DNA from: Erythrocercus mccallii
Lineage: Eukaryota; Chordata; Aves; Passeriformes; Dicruridae
Reading direction: 5' to 3'
Assembly: GCA_013397435.1 (NCBI GenBank)
Contig: VZRG01001507.1
Coordinates: 49,941-113,940 of the forward strand
DNA length: 64,000 bases
The position numbers and the translations under genes were made by a program. Within the stretch, counting starts at the first letter, position 1. The number at the start of each line of letters is the position of its first letter. Shown piece after piece: positions 48,399 to 57,508 of this stretch. The notes under the pieces are model-generated. The model saw only the letters and a program-made list of their open reading frames with translations. It had not been told where the DNA came from and made no database searches.

Positions 48399-48442
48399 TT
48401 GGGGGACACCACACACCACCACACCGGCCACTTCACACAGGT

Positions 48443-48448
48443 TTTATT
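48443..48448 (-). terminator. COX14: COX14 polyadenylation signal
   Basis: TTTATT on the plus strand reads AATAAA on the minus strand, about 105 bp past the COX14 stop codon. Cleavage is expected near 48420-48430. Confidence 0.7.
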
Positions 48449-48553
48449 GTGCTGCATCTGCCTCCCCCAGCCCAGGGGGGAAACTGGGGCTGGTCCAGCG
48501 TGGGCTCAGCTCCCAGGGCCAGGCCCAGCTCTGGGCCTGGTCCCAGCACAGGC

Positions 48554-48712
48554 TCAGCTCCCAGGGCCGGGCGCCTTCTCCCGCTCACGGCGGTGCTGGA
48601 GCATCCTCTGCACACGGACACTGCACAGGTACCCGGCGTAGACCGTCAGCAGCATCATGGAGCCTGAGAAGGCCTTGTAGCCAAAGTCTGCCAGCTGCTT
48701 TCTGGACACCAT
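48554..48712 (-). CDS. COX14: Cytochrome c oxidase assembly factor COX14 (single coding exon)
   Basis: A 52-aa protein starting MVSRKQLADFGYKAF and containing the family signature SMMLLTVYAGYLCSVRV, which forms the single membrane helix (about residues 17-33). The human protein has 57 aa and the same core. It acts in the inner mitochondrial membrane in early complex IV assembly, stabilising newly made COX1. The start is set by homology and by a splice acceptor (AG at 48722-48721) only eight bases upstream. The open frame continues further upstream, but that part is intron and CR1 sequence. The basic C terminus (RMLQHRREREKAPGPGS) differs from mammalian COX14. The gene converges on CERS5 and has its promoter beyond the 510-base gap. 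Confidence 0.92.
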   Translation of the reverse strand: MVSRKQLADFGYKAFSGSMMLLTVYAGYLCSVRVQRMLQHRREREKAPGPGS

Positions 48713-48732
48713 GGCTGCACCTGCGAGAGAGA

Positions 48733-48890
48733 GACAGAATCCCAGAATAGTCAGGGCTGGAAGGGACCTCTGGAAATCCTCCAGTCCAACCCGCTGGACC
48801 ATCTCCATCAGCTCGTGAGGAGCCCAGAACTGGACAGATCACTTTGGACGTGCCTCTCTAAGGCCAAGGGGCAGGATCCCCTCCCTGACC
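48733..48890 (-). mobile_element. CR1 LINE 3' fragment abutting the COX14 splice acceptor
   Basis: Reverse copy: CAGAATCCCAGAATAGTCAG is the 3' terminus, then GGCTGGAAGGGACCTCTGGA, AACCCGCTGGACCATCTCCA and CAGAACTGGACAG. It runs into the assembly gap. The 3' end lies about 12 bases from the acceptor AG. Confidence 0.88.
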
Positions 48891-48891
48891 T

Positions 48892-49401
48892 NNNNNNNNN
48901 NNNNNNNNNNNNNNNNNNNNNNNNNNNNNNNNNNNNNNNNNNNNNNNNNNNNNNNNNNNNNNNNNNNNNNNNNNNNNNNNNNNNNNNNNNNNNNNNNNNN
49001 NNNNNNNNNNNNNNNNNNNNNNNNNNNNNNNNNNNNNNNNNNNNNNNNNNNNNNNNNNNNNNNNNNNNNNNNNNNNNNNNNNNNNNNNNNNNNNNNNNNN
49101 NNNNNNNNNNNNNNNNNNNNNNNNNNNNNNNNNNNNNNNNNNNNNNNNNNNNNNNNNNNNNNNNNNNNNNNNNNNNNNNNNNNNNNNNNNNNNNNNNNNN
49201 NNNNNNNNNNNNNNNNNNNNNNNNNNNNNNNNNNNNNNNNNNNNNNNNNNNNNNNNNNNNNNNNNNNNNNNNNNNNNNNNNNNNNNNNNNNNNNNNNNNN
49301 NNNNNNNNNNNNNNNNNNNNNNNNNNNNNNNNNNNNNNNNNNNNNNNNNNNNNNNNNNNNNNNNNNNNNNNNNNNNNNNNNNNNNNNNNNNNNNNNNNNN
49401 N
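48892..49401. other. Assembly gap (510 N)
   Basis: A run of N inside the COX14 intron, flanked on the right by GC-rich tandem repeats (TCCATCACCCTGTCCC and a 33-bp unit) that probably caused the assembly break. Confidence 0.99.
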
Positions 49402-49450
49402 TCCATCACCCTGTCCCGTCCATCATCCCCTCCATCACCCTGTCCCTCCG

Positions 49451-49575
49451 CACTCACCGCTCCCGTCCCGTCCCGTCCCTCCGCACTCACCGCTCCCGTC
49501 CCGTCCCGTCCCGTCCCTCCGCACTCACCGCTCCCGTCCCGTCCCGTCCCTCCGCACTCACCGCTCCCGTCCCGC
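49451..49575. repeat. 33/38-bp tandem repeat spanning the COX14 exon 1 donor
   Basis: CACTCACCGCTCCCGTCCCG starts at 49451, 49484, 49522 and 49555 (spacing 33, 38 and 33 bp; the longer unit has one extra CCCGT). On the minus strand each copy reads AGCG-GTGAGTG, a consensus 5' splice site. Confidence 0.92.
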
Positions 49576-49800
49576 TCCGCTGCGCTCCCGGCCCGCGTCA
49601 CGTGGAGCAGGGCTGTCACGTGTCCATCGTGGTCACGTGTCCATCGTGGTCACGTGTCCCCCCGGCGGGCGCGGGAAGCCCGCGCGCTGCCCGCAGCGCC
49701 CCCTGGCGGCCCCGCCGCGGGCTCCCCCTCAGGGGCCGCTCCCGCCGCCATCGCCACCGCCTCGGGATCCCGGCTCAGCCTGCACGGGCTGCACGACGCC
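49562..49800 (-). promoter_or_regulatory. COX14: COX14 CpG promoter with four E-boxes, and probable non-coding exon 1
   Basis: CpG-rich DNA upstream of the first minus-strand donor. Four CACGTG palindromes lie at 49599-49604, 49617-49622, 49634-49639 and 49651-49656, each preceded by T on the plus strand. Such sites bind USF, MYC/MAX or MiT/TFE factors. Exon 1 probably ends at 49562; the transcription start is not determined. Long reading frames to the right (49602-50147) do not resemble a protein. Confidence 0.65.
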
Positions 49801-51337
49801 ACCCGCGGCTCTCCCTGTCTGAGGTGCGGCAAGGGACAATCCTTGGCCGTGCATGGGTGGAGCCGAGCCTCTCCGGCCCTGCTGCAGCCCTGGGGCTCGG
49901 GGGCGCGGTGCCATCGCGATGGTCACGGTGGCATCACACGGGCTCTGATGCCATCCTGAGGATCCCAGTGACATTCCAAGGGCCGTGGTGTCTGCCCAGG
50001 GTCCCAGCGTGCCCCCAGCCCAGAGCCTCCTTCCCAACAGGCCTCGTTCCCCCAAGTCCCCCCTCCTGTCCCCACCCCCGTGGCAGCTGCTCTCCCCCTG
50101 GAGCTCCTTTGCAGCATTTGAACCCTGCTGTCCCTGCCCTGCTCTAGCTGGGGCTCCCTCGAGCTCCGAAGCTGCCAGGATCTCTCTTTCTCCCCTCCTC
50201 ATCCTTTCCCCCAGCAGCAGCTCCCAGGGCTGCGGCACTGGGATGTGCTGAGCCTGCAGAACATAATTCCAAATGGCAAAGGGAAGACTTTTTATAGCTC
50301 GCGACATCCAGCTCCAGTGTGGTGTGTTTAAAAGTGACAGATCGGTGTGCAGGTCTTCCCTCATGGGACCTGGGACCCTCAGCAAGGGGCTCGGGCGCTT
50401 CCACGGTCAAAGGAACATGGACAAGGGGGATGCACAAAGCATTTCCATTGCAGAGGAGCTCCCAGCTAAACACAAATCCCTGCTGGATTCTGCTGCAGCT
50501 CCAGGCAGGTGCTGACAGGAGTTTGTGCAAGGGAGCGGAGCTCAGGGACCCTCTCTCCTGCATGAGCCTCATATCCAAACACTTGGATTCCTGAAGCTCT
50601 TGAAGACAAAGAGAGCTACAAGTGGTGCCAGCGCTGCAGGAACACGCTGGACTTCCTTTATCCTCCCTCCAAGCTCAATAAAGCTCCTCAGCAGAGGAAG
50701 CCGTGTCAGCTCCCCCCACACGACAGTTCTGAATTTAAAGGTCGCAGAGTGCCTGCTGAGGAAACGTGGCTAATAAAAGGCACAGAAACAAGTGCAGTGC
50801 CAGCAGATTAAATTCCCCTTGTAAGACACTGAGCAGAGGGTTCAGAGCCCTGGAAAGGTCACTCAGTACGAGGCTCCTTTAAAAACACACAGGGACAAGG
50901 CGAGTCTGGGAAAAGCAGCTGGGAAGAGATGAATAAAATCCCACAGCGTGTCCTGGGAAGCCCAAACATCAGAGGAGGAGAGGCCTGGGGTGTGTGGGGC
51001 ACAGTGGGGTCCTGGCCTGGCTCCTACAGGCCCCAGGTGAGGACTCTGGACCTGGCTCAGTGTTGCAATCCCAACCCACCATAGTCCTATGGCCAAATTT
51101 TAATCCTGGAACCGTTGCTGAGACAAAGCAAGTGGGACACTGCGTGACATTGTGGCTAAACAGGGACCTACGGGGGCATTCTTGCTGTTTCTGGGACAGC
51201 ACAGGAGGATGCAGAGCCAGGAGGGAACGGGCAGTGCCCTGTTCTGAGCACTCAGCAAGTCCAGCAGGCACCAACCCAGCAACAGCGACGCACTGAAGCC
51301 GCAGAACAAGGAGAGCATCTCCTATCTCCTCTCCATG
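49801..51337. other. Spacer between the COX14 promoter and the GPD1 3' end
   Basis: GC-rich near the promoter, then ordinary sequence. No gene, RNA or repeat family was recognised. Confidence 0.5.
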
Positions 51338-52652
51338 TTTATTGTTACTTTAAAGGTACACTGCTAGTCAGAGACCCTTTGGCTCTGGAACTTGAGTGGG
51401 GGAGAACAGGGAGCCCTGCAGCATTCCAGCCTTCCAGCCCAGGTAGGATCAGTGACCGCTGGACATGCTGGCCTGAGCAAACACCACCAGCCTCAGGGGA
51501 GCAGAGGGACATGTGGCACCTGGCTGGACAAGGGGCAGATTTCAAAGGCTGAGTGTGAAGCCCAAGACCTCTGTGCTGGGATGCTGGACATCTCCATGTA
51601 CCTGTTGTGGATCATATGCCTATTCCTGCCCCTGTGCCAGTGGGCAGTTTGCAGCATCCCCACATGAAGGAAACTGTGAGATCTCAGTCCTCAGCTCCTG
51701 GACAGCCACACAGGAAGCACAGAGCAGTCTAAAGCACAGGTTGAAGCGAGCCAGAGGAAGGCAAAGTGTGGCTGTGGAGCATTTACTTAACAGCAACATG
51801 ACTCAGGTGCCTTGTGGTGGCCCACCTGCCTGCTGTGCAGGTACAGGTAGGGGTTACAGCAGCTGCTCACACAGACTTGGGGGCAGTTGGTCCCTGCAGT
51901 GCCCAGCCCCAGAGGACAAACTGAGACAGAAGTCAGTGGGTATGGAATTAGCACAGGCAAGCCTGTGACAACAGGGGAGCTCCCCAGGGCTGGGGCCAGA
52001 TCTGATAGAGCTCTAAATAAACAAGCTCCAGAGTGTTCCTGGGTTAGCAGGAGCAGCTGGGGGAAAGCAGCCCATGGCCAGGTGGGAAGGAATGCCATTG
52101 TCTGTGCTGGGGCTGCTTAGAAAGACCCTCAGCGCCTTTGGAAGTCCTGAGAGCTCCACTCACCAGGTGCAGCCTGGCAGGGGACTGTGCCCTCTCCACC
52201 AACAGGGAATGCAAAAGCAGCAGCAGGTAGGGAAGAGCTGGTGTCACCCAGCGTGGCTCCATGGGGCTAAGAGGGAGGACTTGGGACACTGTTTTCCCAC
52301 CCAGGCAGTGCCCAGCCCTTATCCATCATCATGGCTGGCAGAGTCGTCCCCACAGCTGAATCCACTGTGAGGAAGTGGAAGGAGGAAGATACTGAGCCCT
52401 GCTCAGGGCAGACCTTAGACAGCAGCAGCAGTTAAATGAGCCCTTCAGAGAGAGAAAGAGGTCAGCAGGTACCTCTGCCTGTGCCAGGCTCAGTGTCCAG
52501 GGCAGTGTCAAGGAACCTCTGCTCTTCCAGCAGTCTGCAAAGGCTCCCAGGAGACCTGGACTCCTTCCAAGGCTGTGGCAGCAGATCAGGTTGGTGTGGG
52601 CAGGAGCTCTCAGCACATCTCGGCAGGGCCTGTGGCCTGCAGGCAGAGCCCC
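51338..52652 (-). other. GPD1: GPD1 3' UTR (estimated)
   Basis: From the stop codon at 52653 to the first good minus-strand polyadenylation signal (TTTATT on plus at 51338-51343). That gives a 3' UTR of about 1.3 kb. A nearer weak signal could be used instead. Confidence 0.5.
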
Positions 52653-55600
52653 TTACATGTGCTCAGGGTGGTTCTGGAGACATGTGATGAAGTCAGTGAC
52701 AGGTTTTCCCTCGTAGCAGATCCGATACACAGCAGTGAAGAGGGGGAACCTGTGGGCAGGCAAAGAAAGTCACCACAGACGGCAGAATCAGAGCACCTCA
52801 GCTTCTGTCATGGCACGCAGGAGCAGGTGGGCCAATGGCACTGTGCCCCATGCAACAGGCCACTCCTGCCCAGCTGGTGACGTGGGCAGTGCAGAGACAC
52901 CAAGGGGCCTTTCCCCTCCTGCTGCTCCTGAAAAGGTCTCAGCTCCACCCCAACAAAGCACAGAGATTCCAGCACTCACTTCTCTACTACATTCTTGTTC
53001 TTGAGGATTCGATGCAGCTCAGCAGATGTCTGGGGACCCTGCAGCTTCTGCCCATTCAGCATCTCCTTCTCCAGCTGCTCAATGGACTGAAACAACCCAG
53101 CAGTGAGGAGCTGGACCTGCAGCCCCACTGCTGCACCCCGTTCCTGCCCTGGAGCTGCAGCACCAGGCAAGCACAGATCCCACAGTGCGAACCAGATTCA
53201 TGCAGGGATCATAGAGTCATGGAATAGCCTGAGTTGGAAGGGACCCACAAGGAACATCCAGTCGAACTCCTGGCCCCAGACAGACACCCCAACAATCCCA
53301 CCCTGTGCCTGAGAGTGTTGTCTAAACACCCCTGAGCTCTGGCAGCCTTGGAGAGCCTGTTCGGTGCCCGACCACCCTCTGGGTGAAGAACCTTTTCCTG
53401 ATACCCCACCTAAACCTCCCCTGACACAGTTTCATCCACACACACGTCAGTGTCAGCCTCTTCCAGCTCCGTTCACCTTCCCAGTCTTGGCAAAAGCCTC
53501 GGCGACCTTGCGGTTGCGGCCCCCATAGCAGGTGGTGATGAGGTCGGCAACACCACAGCTCTCCAGGAAGGTGGAAGAGGTGACAGAGCCCTTACAGAAG
53601 AGTTTGGCAAAGCCAATCATCTCCATCAGGCCCAGGCGGATCACGGCAGCCTTGGTGTTGTCACCGTAGCCGAGCCCATCACAGAAACCAGCTCCTACAG
53701 CCACCACGTTCTGGAAAACAACGGCAACGTGGAGGGATCTCTTCCAGCGGAGCTCAGGGCTTGGCTGCATCCATGAGCAGCCTGTGTGATCCCAAGCACT
53801 GGCTGCTGTCTGCCAGTGCCCATCACCCCTCCTGCCCCGAGCTCCCTGCAGAGCCCCAGGCTCTGCTCACCAAGCCCTGCACACCCACCTTGAGAGCCCC
53901 ACAGATCTCTACAGTGTCAGCCTCCTGCACCACAGACACACGGAAGCTGGGTGTCTGCATCAGGTCCTTCAGCATCTGCCCGTGCTTCATGTTCTTGCAG
54001 CCTGAGGAGACAAAGGGACGAGGAAGAAGATGATGGGGAAGAACCTGAGGTAGGTCCATGCTCTTCTGAAGGTCATCCAGTGTGGGAAACCTATTGCCCA
54101 ACCAATGGACATTGCAAAACATTTGCAGGTCCACACAGAGCCAGGCACACATTGCCTGACAGATAAGCAATGTTCAACTTTGGCATTCCCAGAAGGCAGG
54201 GACAATCCCTGCTGCTGTGTCAAGCAAGACAGAAATGACTTTCTGAATGCTCAGTAGGTTAAAAGGCATCTTCAAAGCTTTCTGTCCTGCCTGTCCCTGC
54301 AGGGTCCTGTGTGCTCACAGGGGCTGTGGGCTCTGCTCCACCTCCCCAGCCTCCTGCCCAGTGTGTTTGCTGTTGTTTAATAAAACAGACACTTTGAATG
54401 CCACAACTTCTGACCCAGCAAATGGTTCTGTTTGTTTTGGCTCTGTGCACAGTCCCCAACAGTGTGGAGGATGTTGAAACAGTCACCAGATGAACTTCCA
54501 AGCAGCCCTGGCTGGCAATAACATGAGATCCAGGTGGGCATCCTGGGAAGCCCAAGGAAATGAAGGATGGAACTTATTCCTAAAGGGCCTCTTGGTGCCC
54601 ACCCCTTTAATTTGTGCCAGGCAGCTGCCTGGTGCCAGGTCCAGGCTGGCAGGAACTTTTAGCTACACAAGTCCATTGTTAATGAAGTGAGTGATCCCAT
54701 CACAAACCCTGGGAATGGGCTCAGCCAGCTCCTATGGAGTCTCCTGTCTTCCCAGGGAACAGGGCCAGTTCGCTCAAGGCAGCAGGAGTTTGAGCTGTAC
54801 CACACTCTGCCCTTTGCCTCTTCCTGCTCATCACACATGAAAGCTGCTGATGAGGAGGGATGTTGGCTCCTTACCGATGGTGGTTTCACAGAACTTCTCT
54901 TCTGCCACTTCATTGGCAATATTGGCCCCCATGAGCACGTTCATTTCTATTCCCAGTTTCTCATGGATGATGTCTGAGATCAGCCTCAGCCCATCTGGTC
55001 CTTCATCCACACCCTGGGACAGAGATCACTGAATCAATTAGACTGGAAAACATCTCAAAGGACATTGAGTCCAGCCTTTGACTGACTGAACACCACCTTG
55101 CCAATGAGACCATGAGCACCTGCCCCTCCTGGACACCTGCCCTGCACCCCAATCCTGCCATTCCCTGTGCTGCAGTGCTCCAACTGATCCTGACATGCAG
55201 AGCTGTGCCCTGCTCCTCTCAGCACCTGAGATCCCCCGTATGTCCTCACCCTTCTCCACCAACACCTCCAAATCCCCACAAAGACTCCACCCCACTTCCC
55301 TTCTTCCCCCACTGCCCATTTCTGTTCCAAAATCCTCGGATTCCCTTGGCAGCCACTCCAAGCCAGGCTGCTTCCAGCTCCCCTGCCTTGGTCTGGCGAG
55401 TGCTGCTCCTGCTCACACCTTGATGAGCGACATCCCAACAGCCTCTTTCTTCACGTGGCCCTTGAGCTGGTCACAGACTTTGCCAATGAACTGGTGGGGC
55501 ACCACGAACAGGAGGACATCAGCCCCTGCACAGGCTTTGAGCAGGTCTGGCTCTGCCACCTGAATAGAGTGTGATTGTTATTAGGGACTGGGAGGCTGGA

Positions 55601-56320
55601 AGGGAAGGAAGGGCCCAAAGTCACCATACCGAGGTCCCTGCCAGAGCTGGCAGGGCAGGGGCTGCAGGAGAGGGGGATGATGCCAGCTCAGAGGCAGCCA
55701 CATGGCCTCCAGCCCACCCTGTGGGATGCCAGAGCAGGGGCAAAGGTGGGCAGTGAGAGCAGCCAGGGCTGCAGCTCATCCAAGCACAGATGAAGGTCAG
55801 TGGGAGGGCGTAACTGAGCCCTGCACAGCCCGGTGCATCCCCTGCCTTCACACCCTGGGGTTCCAGCAGCCCCCCAGAGCCCAGCTGTCAGCTCTGCCCC
55901 TCGGAGAGACTGCTGGCAGCCCACACTCACCACGTTGGGGGGCAGCTTGTGCCCCGGCAGGTACTTGACATTCTCGTGCTCCGTGTTGATGATGTCTGTG
56001 AGCCGCCGGCCGCCCACCTCCTCCTCCAGCACCCACATGTTCACCTGGCTCTCGAAGCTGCTCAGCCGAGCTGCGTTGCTGCCGACAATCTTGGCAATGG
56101 CCGAGCCCCTGCGAGGGCAGAGGGAGGCCGTGGCTGCGGGCACCGGGGAGCCCAGGGCAGCACAGGTCCCGCTGGGACCTGCAGGAATGGGGATGGCTGG
56201 CGCCGGCTACCGGGGCTGCCGGGGGGGACGGGGGGAGACAGGCACCGCGCTGTGCTCGCCGAGCGGACCCGGCGCTCACCAGTTGCCAGAGCCCACGATG
56301 CAAACCTTCTTGCCACCCAT
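52653..56320 (-). CDS. GPD1: Glycerol-3-phosphate dehydrogenase 1 (NAD+, cytosolic), eight exons
   Basis: Exons in transcript order are 56320-56280, 56108-55931, 55559-55419, 55013-54875, 54001-53889, 53710-53477, 53086-52980 and 52749-52653. They total 1,050 nt, 349 aa, exactly the human length. The enzyme reduces dihydroxyacetone phosphate to glycerol 3-phosphate with NADH in the cytosol, feeding lipid synthesis and the glycerophosphate shuttle. The dinucleotide-binding motif GSGNWG (10-15) is intact. The catalytic and binding residues K120, K204, N205 and R269 are at the family positions. The C terminus ends NHPEHM as in mammals. The start ATG gives MGGKKVCIVG with no alternative upstream. 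The coding capacity appears fully functional. Confidence 0.96.
53212..53432 (-). mobile_element. CR1 LINE 3' fragment filling most of GPD1 intron 6
   Basis: Reverse copy: CATAGAGTCATGGAATAGCC, GGGACCCACAAGGAACATCC, CCCCAACAATCCCACCCTGT, then AACCTTTTCCTGATACCCCA. The intron is 390 bp long, so CR1 makes up more than half. Confidence 0.92.
55026..55130 (-). mobile_element. Old CR1 LINE tail beside the GPD1 exon 4 acceptor
   Basis: A diverged reverse tail (CACTGAATCAATTAGACTGG, AAACATCTCAAAGGACATTG, AGTCCAGCCTTTGACTG) ends about 12 bases from the acceptor at 55014. The inner boundary is approximate. Confidence 0.6.
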
Positions 56321-56509
56321 GGTGCCGGGAGCGGGGCACTGCAGCCTTGGAACCCGTCTCTGCTATTTGAAGGCTGCCCGGAGCAGGGGCGGCCCCGGCC
56401 CGCCCCCAGCCCCGCCTCGCCCCGGGGGCACCGGGCACCCGCTCCCGGCACAGCCGGTGATCGGTGCGCGGCAGGTGCAAAGCGCTGCCCGGAGCAGCTC
56501 GGACCCCGC
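56321..56509 (-). promoter_or_regulatory. GPD1: GPD1 proximal promoter
   Basis: On the minus strand a TATA-like CAAATAG (plus 56363-56369) lies about 45 bp before the ATG. GC boxes (plus GCCCCCAGCCCCGCCTCGCC, 56402-56421) lie farther out. This arrangement implies a short 5' UTR of roughly 15-25 nt. Evidence is by motif only. Confidence 0.5.
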
Positions 56510-56752
56510 AGAATCACAGAATCATGGAATATCCTGAGCTGGACGGGACCCACAAGGATTAGCGAGTCCAAGCCCTGGCCCTGCACAGGGGACCCCAGAA
56601 ATCCCACCCTGCGTCTGACAGCGTTGTCCAAACACCTCTTGAGCTCTGGCAGGGTCACTGCCTGAGCACACCCTGAGGGAAAATACCCTTTTCCTAATAT
56701 CCATCCCAATCCCCGACACAGCTCCAGCTGTTCCCCCGGGTCCTGTCACCGT
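56510..56752 (-). mobile_element. CR1 LINE 3' fragment between SMARCD1 and GPD1
   Basis: Reverse copy beginning AATCACAGAATCATGGAATA, then GGGACCCACAAGGATTAGCG, AAATCCCACCCTGCGTCTGA and GACACAGCTCCAGCTGTTCC. It sits about 190 bp upstream of the GPD1 start. Confidence 0.92.
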
Positions 56753-57480
56753 CCCAGAGAGCAGGGATCAGAGCTGCCCCTCTGCTGCCCCTCGTGAGGA
56801 AGCTGCAGACCCCGTGAGGCCTGTGACTCGTGACTGCTGAGCCTTTCTGCATAAAAACATTTCATTGTCCCCCTCAAGCTAAAAAGATGCCATTTCCCCC
56901 TACGAAGGAGCAGGAGCCACCTGGTGCAGCCCCAGGACTGGGCTCCTGCCACCACCACTGCCCGAGGCAGCAGCACTTTCCTCTTCACCCAGAGGATCCT
57001 TCCCTTGCCCCAGGGGCTCCCACGTCTGCAGCAAAGCATTTACATTCTATAAACAAGCAGGGTGAAGAGAATAAATCTCCTTTTGCATAATTTTGAACTT
57101 TTGCATGTAAACTGTGCTACAGTTTCCTCCAAATCCTGCCCTGCTCCCCTGGGATGTCCAACAGGCTGCCACAACAGCTAAGTGGACAAGGGGCAGTTCA
57201 GGATTTATTAGCACTGGCCACTGGATTTCCAGTTTTGCTAAAGTTACTTTGTTTACCACAAAAGCACCTCTGCAAAGGCTTAGCAGAGTCTGCAAGCTGG
57301 GAAATCCCTCCAAGAGGGCTCGCTATAAATGGCCAAAATATGAAGAACATTTTCTCTCCAGTCACTTAACCCTGCTGGCTTTGAAAAGAAGAAAGCAGAG
57401 ATAATCCTGTCCCTTCCCTGGGAGTCACCAGGCTCATCCCTTGTGGCAGCTGGGAGAGTGCAAGCTGTCAGCATGGAAGG
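56753..57480. other. Spacer between GPD1 and the SMARCD1 3' end
   Basis: No gene, RNA or repeat family was recognised. Confidence 0.5.
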
Positions 57481-57508
57481 AGGAGGACAGCTTCCTTCAC
57501 AGGAGTCT

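Larger units (their letters stand above)
48721..49561 (-). other. COX14: COX14 5' UTR intron
   Basis: The acceptor lies eight bases before the coding start. The most upstream donor is GTGAGTG at 49561-49555, in the CpG island. The intron holds a CR1 copy, an assembly gap and a 33/38-bp tandem repeat that carries further copies of the donor. Its true length is unknown. Confidence 0.6.

Noticed and set aside
48713..48808. Upstream in-frame extension of COX14 giving an 84-aa protein
   Set aside because: The extension is intron and CR1 sequence beyond a good acceptor; the conserved protein starts at 48712.
48815..49822. 335-aa and 253-aa reading frames across the COX14 intron gap
   Set aside because: Most of each is undefined residues from 510 N; the remainder is tandem repeat.
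56473..56482. AGGTGCAAAG upstream of GPD1 as a PPAR/HNF4 element
   Set aside because: There is only one half resembling a DR1; the second half-site is absent, so the motif does not support a call.
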